33,142 bases of DNA from Deltaproteobacteria bacterium (GTDB lineage Bacteria; Myxococcota_A; UBA9160; UBA6930). Made by a program: the position numbers and the translations under genes. The notes under the pieces were generated by a model. It worked only from the letters and a program-made list of their open reading frames with translations. It had not been told where the DNA came from and searched no databases. The stretch is from positions 1 through 33,142 of the forward strand of contig JAJDAR010000344.1 of the NCBI GenBank assembly GCA_029261775.1, in the 5' to 3' direction. Numbering within the stretch: the stretch's first letter is position 1; the number at the start of each line of letters is the position of its first letter. Positions 7,511 through 16,524 of the stretch are shown here, piece by piece.

Positions 7511-8290
7511 ATGGCAGACGGACTGACCCTCGCGTCCCTTGGGGCGGCCTTTGCCGCAGGGCTGATCTCCGTCTTGTCGCCCTGCGTGATGCCGCTGATG
7601 CCTGCCTACCTTTCGCTGATCGGCGGGGTCTCCGTCGAGCAGCTCCAGAGCGAGGAACCCGACGAGGGCCTGCGCAGGCGGGTCCTCCTGGGCTGCACCG
7701 GCTTCGTCGGCGGCTTCTCGACCGTCTTCATCCTGCTCGGCGCCTCGGCGACGGCGATCGGGCACGTGCTGCAGACCTGGCGGGTGGACATCCTCGGGGT
7801 GGAGATCAGCGCCGTCCAGATCGCCGGCGTGGTGATCATCCTGATGGGTCTCCACCTGATGGGCTTGCTGCCGATCCAGGCCCTGTACCGCGACACGCGC
7901 TTCCACACCCAGGCGAGTCCGAAGAGCTGGATCGGGACCTATCTGGTGGGCGCGGCCTTCGCCTTCGGCTGGTCGCCCTGCGTCGGCCCCATCCTCGGCG
8001 GGATCCTGACCGTGGCCGGCTCGCGCGAGACCGTCGGCCAGGGCATGGCCCTGCTGGCCGTGTACTCGATGGGCCTCGGCGTTCCTTTCTTTCTCGCGGG
8101 CTGGAGCATCGAGTTCTTCTTCCGCACCCTCGCGCGCATGAAGCACCACTTCCGCCGCATCGAGATCGCCTCGGGCGTGCTGCTCGTCGGGCTCGGTGTG
8201 CTGGTCGCGACCCGACAGCTCACCGTGCTCAACGAGTACTTCGGTTTCCTGAACCGCTTCGTCGAAGCGGCCGAGGGGTGGTTGCTGTGA
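7511..8290 (+). CDS. ccdA: Cytochrome c biogenesis protein CcdA / DsbD-like transmembrane protein
   Basis: GLISVLSPCVMPLMPAYLSLIGG and FAFGWSPCVGPILGGIL, multi-TM. AAGGAG upstream of the ATG. Confidence 0.92.
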   Translation: MADGLTLASLGAAFAAGLISVLSPCVMPLMPAYLSLIGGVSVEQLQSEEPDEGLRRRVLLGCTGFVGGFSTVFILLGASATAIGHVLQTWRVDILGVEISAVQIAGVVIILMGLHLMGLLPIQALYRDTRFHTQASPKSWIGTYLVGAAFAFGWSPCVGPILGGILTVAGSRETVGQGMALLAVYSMGLGVPFFLAGWSIEFFFRTLARMKHHFRRIEIASGVLLVGLGVLVATRQLTVLNEYFGFLNRFVEAAEGWLL

Positions 8291-8778
8291 GGCGTATCGC
8301 GTTCGGGCTCGTGCTGGCGATGGCGCTCGGCTGCGGCGCCGGCCCCGATCCTGACCTGGCGGGGGACGAGCTCGAGCCTGCCCCTGCGTTCTCGCTCTCG
8401 ACCCTCGAGGGCGGCACGGTGAGCCTCGAGGACCTGCGCGGGCGGCCGGTGGTGATCGATTTCTGGGCGACCTGGTGTGCGCCGTGCATCCGTCAGATCC
8501 CCGTGCTGAACGCCCTGCTCGACAGCCGCGGGGACGAAATCTCCGTCGTCGGCATCTCCGTGGATGCGAGCGGAGCCGAGGTCGTGGGGCCCTTCGCCGA
8601 GGAGCACCAGATCGACTACACGGTCCTGCTCGGCGACGAGCGACTCGCGCATGCCTATGGCGCGCGGGGGTTCCCGACCCTCTTCGTCGTGGACGCCGAA
8701 GGCCGGATCTCGGAGGCGCACGTGGGGGTCGTGACCCTGCCGCAGCTCGAGGAAGCGCTCGAGCGAGCGGGCGGCTAG
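8287..8778 (+). CDS. TlpA/ResA-like thioredoxin-fold lipoprotein
   Basis: GTG start in GTGA overlap with ccdA. Lipobox-like MALGC; FWATWCAPCIRQIPVLNAL; ARGFPTLFVVDAEG. Confidence 0.92.
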   Translation: MRRIAFGLVLAMALGCGAGPDPDLAGDELEPAPAFSLSTLEGGTVSLEDLRGRPVVIDFWATWCAPCIRQIPVLNALLDSRGDEISVVGISVDASGAEVVGPFAEEHQIDYTVLLGDERLAHAYGARGFPTLFVVDAEGRISEAHVGVVTLPQLEEALERAGG

Positions 8779-8815
8779 GGCTCTCACGGCTCGGCCCCCC
8801 GAGGGGCCTCGTTCC

Positions 8816-8863
8816 GGGTTTGGCCTGAGGCGGGTTTGCCCTGAGGCGGGCTTGGCCTGGGGC
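8816..8863 (+). repeat. 16-bp tandem repeat, 3 copies plus a degenerate partial fourth
   Basis: GGGTTTGGCCTGAGGC / GGGTTTGCCCTGAGGC / GGGCTTGGCCTGGGGC read directly from the sequence; followed by GGGCTGGCCCG. Confidence 0.9.
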
Positions 8864-8950
8864 GGGCTGGCCCGAAATGAAGCGGCCCGGGCGGGGCGGC
8901 CCGAGCGGGGCCGGCTCAAGTCCGGGCCTCCGCACGTCGAAGCGCGGGCC

Positions 8951-9601
8951 GTGGGGAACTCGGCGAACAGCGGCGTCCATGAGGACACAGGGTTCTCCGT
9001 CCGGCGCGTCTTCGAGCGCCAGCTGGCCCGAGGCGACCTCCTGTTCGCCGAAGGGGATCCGGGGCTCCTGGTCTACGTCGTCCAGAGCGGCCACCTCGAG
9101 CTGAGCCGGGAGGGCCCGGACGGGCCCCGCTTGATCTCCCGCAAGGGACCGGGCGAGCTGATCGGGGAGATGGACGTCCTGCTCGGCGCCAAGCGCGGCG
9201 TCTACGCCAAGGCGGCCACCGATGCCTCCGTGCTCGAGCTCGATGGCGCCACCTTCGAGACGATGTGCACCGAGCAGCCCGAGATCGCCATCCGGGTGAT
9301 CCAGCAGCTGGCCGCGCGGGCCAAGGATCTCGAGCGTCGCCTCGCGGCCCTCGGCGGGGACGACATCCTGCGACCGCTGGTGCGCGTGCTCCTGCGGCGC
9401 GCACGGCCGGGCAGCGACGACGGCGGCGTGGCGAACAGCCTGCGCGAGCTTGCGTCGGAGGCGGGTCTCACGCTCCTCGAGACGCATCGGGCGCTGGGAC
9501 AGCTGGTGGACCGCAGGGTCGTGAAGCTCGTGAAGGATCGCCTCGAGGTCGCAGATCTCGAGGCCCTGGCGGCCACGGTCGAGGAGCCGGACGAGGGCTG
9601 A
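8951..9601 (+). CDS. Crp/Fnr-like cyclic-nucleotide-binding-domain regulator
   Basis: RQLARGDLLFAEGDPGLLVYVVQSGHLELSR...GPGELIGEMDVLLG and a C-terminal HTH-like LRELASEAGLTLLETHRALGQLVDRRVVKL. Start uncertain (GTG 8951 chosen; track ORF begins at TTG 8852 inside the repeat). Confidence 0.78.
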   Translation: MGNSANSGVHEDTGFSVRRVFERQLARGDLLFAEGDPGLLVYVVQSGHLELSREGPDGPRLISRKGPGELIGEMDVLLGAKRGVYAKAATDASVLELDGATFETMCTEQPEIAIRVIQQLAARAKDLERRLAALGGDDILRPLVRVLLRRARPGSDDGGVANSLRELASEAGLTLLETHRALGQLVDRRVVKLVKDRLEVADLEALAATVEEPDEG

Positions 9602-9609
9602 TCCCGCTC

Positions 9610-9639
9610 GGCCACCGCGAAGCCTCACGAGCGGTGGCC
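9610..9639 (+). terminator. Terminator-like hairpin downstream of the Crp-like gene
   Basis: Perfect 9-bp inverted repeat GGCCACCGC-gaagcctcacga-GCGGTGGCC, 8 nt after the stop codon. No T-tract. Confidence 0.45.
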
Positions 9640-9832
9640 TCTGTGGACGCGTGCGGGGCCCTCAGCAGGCCCTACGACGCGAAGCCCTCGATTTCGAGCG
9701 CGTTTTCGCCCGCCTTCCTTCACGGAAGACTCATCACGCGCGTTGCCCCTGGCGCATGGGCTTCGTTACCGTGCGCGACGGCGGTGGTGCCCAGCGTGCG
9801 GTGTGGGGGGAACGTTGCGGGGCTTCGAGCAG

Positions 9833-12481
9833 ATGGCAGAGCAACGAGCCCAGCGCGCGGGACGCAGTGCCCGGTCGCAGAGCCTCGCGTGGCTCCTGGC
9901 CATGATCGGCCTCCTGGCGCTCGCGGCCGCACCGGCCTCGGCCCAGGGGCTGTTCGGCGCGGGAGAGGAAGGCTCGGCCGACAAGGAGCCCTTCGACATC
10001 ACGGCCGACACCGTGGAGTTCGATACCGCCCGCCAGGTCTACGTCGCTCGCGGCAACGTGCGGCTCGAGCAGCCCAAGCGCGTGCTGACCTCGGACTGGA
10101 TGGTCTTCAGCGACAAGACCCGCGAGGGCGTGGCCAGCGGCAACGTCGTGGTCACCGAGGGCAGCGACCAGCTCCTCGCCGACGTCCTGCACTTCGAGAT
10201 CGACGACCTGCAGGGCATCGTCTTCGAGGGGCGCCTCGAGATGGGCGGCAACAACTTCATCGCCACCGGCGATACGATCAAGCGCACCGGGGAGCAGGAG
10301 TACATCTTCGACCAGGCGGTGTTCACCACCTGCCGCTGCCCGGAGGGCGAGATCGAGCCCTGGACCATCGAGGCCGACGAGGCCGATCTCGAGTTCGGCG
10401 GCTACGCGGTCACCAAGAGCACGACCTTCAACATCCTTGGCGTCCCCGTCCTGTGGTCGCCCCGGATGTGGTTCCCGCTGAAGACCGACCGCCAGACGGG
10501 CTTCTTGTTCCCGGTCTTCAATGCCGCCTCGCGGAACGGCTTCGACGTGGGGCTGCCCTTCTTCTGGGCCGCCGCCGACAACGTCAACGTGCTGATCACG
10601 CCGCACTACCTGACCGAGAACGGCTTCAAGCCCGAAGCCAAGATCGACTACGTCTTCGGGCCCCGCTCGTGGGGCGAGCTGTACGCCACCTGGATCCGGG
10701 ACGAGGACACGAACCCGAACAACCTCTCCACGCCCTTCAGCCAGGACCGCTGGGCGATCGAGTGGCTGCACGATCACGAGCTGCCCTACGGGCTGCGCTG
10801 GAAGACCCAGGCGCGCTTCCTCTCCGACAACAACTACACCTTCGACTTCCGGGACATCTCCGAGGTCCGGGACGATCGCTACGTCGAGTCCGTCAGCTTC
10901 CTCGAGACGCGGTTCGGCAGCCTGGGGCGCTACGGCCTGACAGGCGCCATCCACTACGCCGAGGACCAGCAGAACCCGGACAACCAGGACCGGGACAAGT
11001 TCCTGCTCCAGCGCATGCCCGACATCCGGCTCTCGGGCCTGCCCACGGAGCTTCCGGGTCCGCAGCTGCCCGGGCTGCTCGATCGGGCGGTCTACAGCTT
11101 CGACTCCCGCTACACGCACTTCTGGGCCCGGGATGACGTCCGCGACGCGCTGCCCTTCGCCACGATCGTGAACGGTGTCTTCGCCGACACCGGCATCGAC
11201 GCCATCCCGAACGGGGACGAGCGAGACCGGCAGGGGCGCAAGATCCTGCCGGACGGCAGCATCGAGCTGCGGGACGGAACCATCACCACGTCGGCCGCCA
11301 TCCTGGCCGCCAACATGAACCCGAACATCGATCCGCTCACGCTGCTCCCCTCGCCGGACGGCAGCCTCGACGACTTTCCGTTGGGCCAGGAGGGCGACGG
11401 CCGCTTCCAGGAGGGCGAGCCCCTCGCGGACCGTGGGCACCGGGTCGTCGTGAATCCGCGCATCGCCTTCCCGTTCCGGGTGGCGGACGCCATCGAGGTC
11501 CTTCCCGAGCTCGGCTGGCACGGCACCTTCTACAACACCGACAACCAGAGCACCGACTTCCGGAACCTGTTCACGGCGATGATCGACGTCCGGAGCCGGT
11601 TCCAGCGCGAGTACCAGCTGCCGGGCTGGGTGCGGGAGGGCGAGCGCGCGCTCCACGTGATGGAGCCGAGCGTCACGTACACGGGCGTCGAGGGAACCTC
11701 GCAGCGCAAGAACCCGCTCTTCATCCCGGCGGCCTTCGTCGAGCAGGAGCGCTTGCGGCAGCTCGAGCCGACCAGCATCACGCGGAACCCCTCGGACCGC
11801 ATCTCGGACGTCCAGGCCATCACGCTCGGCCTGAACAACCGGTTCTACCTGCCGGGTCGACCGTTGGAGGAGACGATCGGCCCCCCGCGACTCTTCGCGG
11901 ACTTCGCCGTCTCGCTCCATCACGACTTTGCCGACAGCGACCTGACGAGTCTCTACCTCGACGGCATGGCGACGCCCTGGCAGGGCATCCGCACGCGCTT
12001 CAACCTGGGCTTCGATCTCGACGACCCGCAGCTGCGCGAGGCGCTCTTCTCGATCGGCTACGGGGCACCCGAAGGCCACGACCTGCGAATCGCCTATCGG
12101 CTGGTGCGCGACGTCCCGCGCTTCTTCGAGAACTTCTCTTTCGACGACGAGCGCTTCGACAGCTTCAACGACGGCTTCGTGGAGATCAATCAGCTCGACT
12201 TCCTGGCGCGCCTGGCTGTGACCAAGAACTGGGCCTTCACCTACCGCGTCCGGTACTCCTTCGAGCAGACCATCGCGCTCACGAACCAGGTCGGCGTGGA
12301 GTACCTCTCGCGGTGCGAGTGCTGGGCGATCCGCGCGGAGCTGCAGGACAACCGGAACCGGGGCCTCGAGTTCAGCTTCCGCTACCGGATCCTCGGTCTC
12401 GGCGACGACACGACCCGACCCTTCTCGGGACGCAAGCGCGGCGAGCGGGATCCGCTCGTCGAGGACGCAGAGCCGCTCTAG
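9833..12481 (+). CDS. lptD: LPS-assembly protein LptD
   Basis: Start MAEQRAQ with signal peptide ending APASAQG. OstA-like domain FDITADTVEFDTARQVYVARGNVRLEQP; barrel segment WSPRMWFPLKTDRQTGFLFP; C-terminal LSRCECWAIRAELQDNRNRGLEFSFRYRILGLG. Confidence 0.92.
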   Translation: MAEQRAQRAGRSARSQSLAWLLAMIGLLALAAAPASAQGLFGAGEEGSADKEPFDITADTVEFDTARQVYVARGNVRLEQPKRVLTSDWMVFSDKTREGVASGNVVVTEGSDQLLADVLHFEIDDLQGIVFEGRLEMGGNNFIATGDTIKRTGEQEYIFDQAVFTTCRCPEGEIEPWTIEADEADLEFGGYAVTKSTTFNILGVPVLWSPRMWFPLKTDRQTGFLFPVFNAASRNGFDVGLPFFWAAADNVNVLITPHYLTENGFKPEAKIDYVFGPRSWGELYATWIRDEDTNPNNLSTPFSQDRWAIEWLHDHELPYGLRWKTQARFLSDNNYTFDFRDISEVRDDRYVESVSFLETRFGSLGRYGLTGAIHYAEDQQNPDNQDRDKFLLQRMPDIRLSGLPTELPGPQLPGLLDRAVYSFDSRYTHFWARDDVRDALPFATIVNGVFADTGIDAIPNGDERDRQGRKILPDGSIELRDGTITTSAAILAANMNPNIDPLTLLPSPDGSLDDFPLGQEGDGRFQEGEPLADRGHRVVVNPRIAFPFRVADAIEVLPELGWHGTFYNTDNQSTDFRNLFTAMIDVRSRFQREYQLPGWVREGERALHVMEPSVTYTGVEGTSQRKNPLFIPAAFVEQERLRQLEPTSITRNPSDRISDVQAITLGLNNRFYLPGRPLEETIGPPRLFADFAVSLHHDFADSDLTSLYLDGMATPWQGIRTRFNLGFDLDDPQLREALFSIGYGAPEGHDLRIAYRLVRDVPRFFENFSFDDERFDSFNDGFVEINQLDFLARLAVTKNWAFTYRVRYSFEQTIALTNQVGVEYLSRCECWAIRAELQDNRNRGLEFSFRYRILGLGDDTTRPFSGRKRGERDPLVEDAEPL

Positions 12482-12629
12482 GGGCACAGCCGGGCAGCGT
12501 GTTGCACGGCCCCTCGGGGGTTTGCTAGCTACGGTCTTTCCCGGCCGTTCGTCCCGTCGGAGCCCCGGAGCCGCCCGCCGCCCGCGGGAGGCGGGCTCCC
12601 GGGCTGCGCCCCTTCCCGCAGGAAGCACT

Positions 12630-14117
12630 TTGCTCCGCCCTCAGCCCGACGAGTTCGCGAGGCTCGCCACCCAGGGCAACCTGGTCCCGGTGGCGCGGGA
12701 GATCCTCGTCGATCTGGAGACGCCGCTCTCGGTCTTCCGCAAGCTCGACGACGGCCGGACGGCCTTCCTGTTCGAGTCCGTCGAGGGCGGCGAGAAGTGG
12801 GCCCGCTACAGCTTCATCGGCACCGGCGCGCGCGCGATCTTCCGGGCGCGCGGGCGCGACATCGAGTGGGAGGAGGGCGGCGAGACGCGCCGCTTCCAGA
12901 GCGAGGGCGACCCGCTCGAGGTGCTGCGCGCCCACCTGGCCGAGGTCCACCCCGTCACGCTGCCCGGCGAGGAGCTGCCGCGCTTCACCGGGGGCGCGGT
13001 CGGCATGGTGGGCTGGGACTGGGTGCGCTTCGTCGAGGAGATCCCCGACGCCAACCCCGACGAGCTCGGGCTGCCCGACCTGTGGTTCCACTTTCCCGAG
13101 ACGGTCGTGGTCTTCGACAACGTGCGACACACGGCGCTGCTGGTCCGGCACGTCCAGATCCGGCCCGGGGACGACCCGGCGGCCCTGTACGCGGAAGCCG
13201 TGAAGGCGATCAACGCGACGGTGGAGACGTTGCGCGCAGCGGGGCCCGCGGAGCCCCGGCACGAGGCCGTGCGCGCTCCGATGGAGGTGCGCTCGAGCAT
13301 GAGCCGCGAGGCCTTCCAGGCCGCGGTCAAGCGCGCCAAGGAGTACGTGGTTGCGGGCGACGTCTTCCAGGTGGTCCTGGGCTTCCGGCACACGGTCCCG
13401 CTGCAGGTCGATCCCTTCCTGCTCTACCGCATGCTGCGGCACATCAATCCGAGCCCGTACCTCTTCTACATGCAGATGGAAGGTCCCGTGCTGATCGGGT
13501 CCTCGCCCGAGATCCTGGTGCGCCTCGAGGGCGACCAGGTCGACGTGCGGCCGATCGCGGGCACGCGCCAGCGGGGGCGGGACGCCGAGCACGACCGGGC
13601 GATGGAGGAGGAGCTTCGCACCGATCCCAAGGAGATCGCCGAGCACGTGATGCTGGTCGACCTGGGGCGCAACGACGTGGGGCGGGTCGCCCGGGTCGGG
13701 AGCGTCGAGGTCACGGAGTACGCCTCGATCGAGCGCTACTCCCACGTGATGCACATCGTGTCCAACGTGCAGGGCCGGCTCGCCGAGGGGCAAGACTGGC
13801 TCGATCTGCTCCGCGCGACCTTCCCGGCCGGCACCCTGTCCGGCGCTCCGAAGGTGCGTGCGATGGAGATCATCGATGAGCTCGAGACGGTGCGGCGCGG
13901 GCCTTTCGGTGGCTGTGCGGGGTATCTCGACTACTCGGGCAACATGGACCTGGCGATCACGATCCGCACCATGCTGGTTCACGAGGGCGAGGTCTCGCTG
14001 CAGGCGGGGGCCGGCGTCGTGGCGGATTCGGTGCCGGAGCTCGAGTTCAAGGAGTGCAACAACAAGGCGCGCGCCATGATCCAGGCCATCGACATGGCCC
14101 GGGAAGGCGACGACTGA
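12630..14117 (+). CDS. trpE: Anthranilate synthase component I
   Basis: TTG start at 12630 after AGGAAG; GSSPEILVRLEGDQVDVRPIAGTRQRG, LVDLGRNDVGRVA, FPAGTLSGAPKVRAMEIIDELE. Track ORF start at 12522 adds a low-complexity extension. Confidence 0.93.
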   Translation: MLRPQPDEFARLATQGNLVPVAREILVDLETPLSVFRKLDDGRTAFLFESVEGGEKWARYSFIGTGARAIFRARGRDIEWEEGGETRRFQSEGDPLEVLRAHLAEVHPVTLPGEELPRFTGGAVGMVGWDWVRFVEEIPDANPDELGLPDLWFHFPETVVVFDNVRHTALLVRHVQIRPGDDPAALYAEAVKAINATVETLRAAGPAEPRHEAVRAPMEVRSSMSREAFQAAVKRAKEYVVAGDVFQVVLGFRHTVPLQVDPFLLYRMLRHINPSPYLFYMQMEGPVLIGSSPEILVRLEGDQVDVRPIAGTRQRGRDAEHDRAMEEELRTDPKEIAEHVMLVDLGRNDVGRVARVGSVEVTEYASIERYSHVMHIVSNVQGRLAEGQDWLDLLRATFPAGTLSGAPKVRAMEIIDELETVRRGPFGGCAGYLDYSGNMDLAITIRTMLVHEGEVSLQAGAGVVADSVPELEFKECNNKARAMIQAIDMAREGDD

Positions 14118-14120
14118 GCG

Positions 14121-14717
14121 ATGCCGCGCCTCCTGCTGATCGACAACTACGATTCCTTCTCGTACAACCTCTTCCAGTACCTGGGCGAGCTCGGAGCCGA
14201 GCTCGAGGTCCTGCGCAACGATGCCGCCTCGTTGGAAGCGCTGCTGGGCCGCAAGCCCGACGGCCTGGTCGTCTCGCCCGGTCCGGGGCGACCCGAGGAC
14301 GCCGGGCTTTCGGTGCCCGCCGTCCGGGCGTTCGGAGAGGCGGGCATCCCGGTGCTCGGCGTATGTCTCGGGCACCAGGCGATCGGCGCGGCCTTCGGCG
14401 GGCGCATCGTCGGCGCGCGCACCCTCATGCACGGCAAGGTGTCGCCCATCCACCACGAGGGCGAGGGCGTCTTCGCGGGGCTGCCATCCCCGTTCGAAGC
14501 GACCCGCTATCACAGCCTGGTGATCGACGAGTCGAGCCTTCCCGACGCGCTGCGGATCACCGCACGGACAGAGGACCGCGAGATCATGGGCGTCGTGCAC
14601 CGCAGCCTGCCGATCGAGGGGGTGCAGTTCCATCCCGAGTCGATCCTGACCGGGGAGGGCAAGCGCCTGCTCGGAAACTTCGTGGCGCGCTGTGCGCCAC
14701 GCCAGGGCACGTCGTGA
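14121..14717 (+). CDS. trpG: Anthranilate synthase component II (glutamine amidotransferase)
   Basis: LLIDNYDSFSYNLFQYLGELGA, LVVSPGPGRPEDAG, GVCLGHQAIGAAFGG, GVQFHPESILT. Confidence 0.94.
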   Translation: MPRLLLIDNYDSFSYNLFQYLGELGAELEVLRNDAASLEALLGRKPDGLVVSPGPGRPEDAGLSVPAVRAFGEAGIPVLGVCLGHQAIGAAFGGRIVGARTLMHGKVSPIHHEGEGVFAGLPSPFEATRYHSLVIDESSLPDALRITARTEDREIMGVVHRSLPIEGVQFHPESILTGEGKRLLGNFVARCAPRQGTS

Positions 14718-15742
14718 GCCTGCGCGAGGCCATCGAGTGCGCCCTCGACGGGCGGGAGGTCGCGGCGGAGCTGCTCGAATCGGCGTTCGGCACGATCATG
14801 GACGGAGAGGCCAGCGACGCCCAGATCGCGGCGCTGCTCGTTGCGCTGCGGGCCAAGGGGGAGACCACCCAGGAGATCGCGGCTCTCGCACGCGTGCTGC
14901 GGGCGCGGGCCGAGACCGTGCCGCTGGCGGATCCGCGGACCGTCGATACCTGCGGGACCGGCGGCGATGGTGCGGACACCTTCAACGTCTCCACCGTGGC
15001 CGCGTTCGTGGTCGCGGGGGCCGGGGTGCCCGTCGCCAAGCACGGCAACCGGGCCGCATCGAGCCGGACCGGCAGCTTCGACGTCCTGGAGGCCCTGGGC
15101 GTCGAGGCCGATCTGCCGATCGCGGAGGCGGCGCGGGTTCTCGCCGAAGTCGGAATCGGGCCCTTCTTCGCGCGGCGGGCCCATCCGGCCATGCGCTTCG
15201 TGGCGCCGGTGCGCCAGCAGCTCGGCGTCCGGACGATCATGAACTGCATGGGTCCGCTCCTGAACCCGGTGGGAGCCCGCCGCCAGCTCGTCGGGGTCTT
15301 CGCCGAGGTGTGGGTGGAGCGGCTCGCCCGAGCCCTCGCCGAGCTCGGCGCCGAGCGCGCACTGGTGGTGCACGGCAGCGACGGGCTCGACGAGATCACG
15401 ATCACCGGCCCGACGTCGGCGATGCTCCTCGAGGAGGGAAGGCTGCGGGCTCTGCAGCTCGATCCCGCAGAGATCGGGATCGATTCGGCCTCCGCCTCGG
15501 AGCTCCGTGGAGGCGACGCCCAGGAGAACGCGGCGATCGCCCGCAGCATCCTGGACGGCGAGCCCGGGCCGCGCCGCGACATCGTGGTGGCCAATGCCGG
15601 GGCCGCGCTCTGGGTGGCCGGCGCGGCCGGCGATTGGCCGGAGGGCGCGGGCCTCGCTCGCCGCAGCCTCGATTCGGGCGCCGCACGCGCCAAGCTGGCC
15701 GAGCTGGTCCAGGCGACGAAGGGACGGTCGGGCGCGGCGTGA
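14714..15742 (+). CDS. trpD: Anthranilate phosphoribosyltransferase
   Basis: DTCGTGGDGADTFNVSTVAAFVVAGAGVPVAKHGNRAASSRTGSFDVLEALG; GTG start in GTGA overlap with trpG. Confidence 0.95.
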   Translation: MSLREAIECALDGREVAAELLESAFGTIMDGEASDAQIAALLVALRAKGETTQEIAALARVLRARAETVPLADPRTVDTCGTGGDGADTFNVSTVAAFVVAGAGVPVAKHGNRAASSRTGSFDVLEALGVEADLPIAEAARVLAEVGIGPFFARRAHPAMRFVAPVRQQLGVRTIMNCMGPLLNPVGARRQLVGVFAEVWVERLARALAELGAERALVVHGSDGLDEITITGPTSAMLLEEGRLRALQLDPAEIGIDSASASELRGGDAQENAAIARSILDGEPGPRRDIVVANAGAALWVAGAAGDWPEGAGLARRSLDSGAARAKLAELVQATKGRSGAA

Positions 15743-16524
15743 CGATCCTCGACGAGATCCTCGAGCGAAAACGCGACCTGGTGGGTGCTGCGCAAGCGCA
15801 GGTGCCGGCCGACCGGCTGCGCAGAGAGGCCGTGGCGGTCGCACGCCCGCCGGCAGGGTTTCGGCGTGCGCTTCGGGATTCGCCGCCGCCTCGCATCATC
15901 GCGGAGCTGAAGCGCCGCTCGCCGAGCAAGGGCGAGATCCGTGCCGACTACGACCCGGTCGTGCTGGCCCGCGCCTATGCCGAGGGCGGCGCTGCGGCGC
16001 TCTCGGTGCTCACGGACGAGCCCTACTTCGGGGGCTCCCTCGACGACCTCCGAGCTGCCCGGGGGGCGACCGGACTGCCGATCCTGCGCAAGGACTTCGT
16101 GATCGGTCCCTACCAGATCGACGAGGCCCGGGTCGCGGGGGCCGATGCCGTGCTGCTCATCGTGAAGGCCCTGTCCCAGGAGGACCTCGTCTCGCTCCAT
16201 GCCCACGCCCGCGGCCTCGGGCTCGACGTACTGGTCGAGGTCCACGATGAAGAGGAGCTGGATCGCGCGGCGGCGTGTGGGGCAGATCTGATCGGGATCA
16301 ACAACCGGGACCTGACCCGATTCACGACCGATCTGGCGGTGACCGAGCGTCTCCTGCCCAAGGCGCCGGCCGAGGCGGTCGTCGTCACCGAGAGCGGTAT
16401 CATGACCTTCGAGGACGTGAGCCGCCTCTCGCGTGCCGGGGCCCACGGCTTCCTCGTCGGGGAGTCCTTGATGAGACAAGCCGACGTGACCCAGGCGCTC
16501 AGCCGACTTCGGGGGACCTTTTGA
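15739..16524 (+). CDS. trpC: Indole-3-glycerol phosphate synthase
   Basis: IIAELKRRSPSKGEIRADYDPVVLARAYAEGGAAALSVLTDEPYFGGS, LRKDFVIGPYQIDEAR, IGINNRDLTRFTTDL. GTGA overlap with trpD. Confidence 0.95.
   Translation: MTILDEILERKRDLVGAAQAQVPADRLRREAVAVARPPAGFRRALRDSPPPRIIAELKRRSPSKGEIRADYDPVVLARAYAEGGAAALSVLTDEPYFGGSLDDLRAARGATGLPILRKDFVIGPYQIDEARVAGADAVLLIVKALSQEDLVSLHAHARGLGLDVLVEVHDEEELDRAAACGADLIGINNRDLTRFTTDLAVTERLLPKAPAEAVVVTESGIMTFEDVSRLSRAGAHGFLVGESLMRQADVTQALSRLRGTF

Noticed and set aside
9734-12628. 964-aa minus-strand ORF antisense to lptD
   Set aside because: Shadow ORF of a high-GC gene. Its translation shows no recognisable domain, while the plus strand clearly encodes LptD.
12525-14633. 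702-aa minus-strand ORF antisense to trpE/trpG
   Set aside because: Long open antisense frame caused by GC-skewed codon usage; plus strand is unambiguous.
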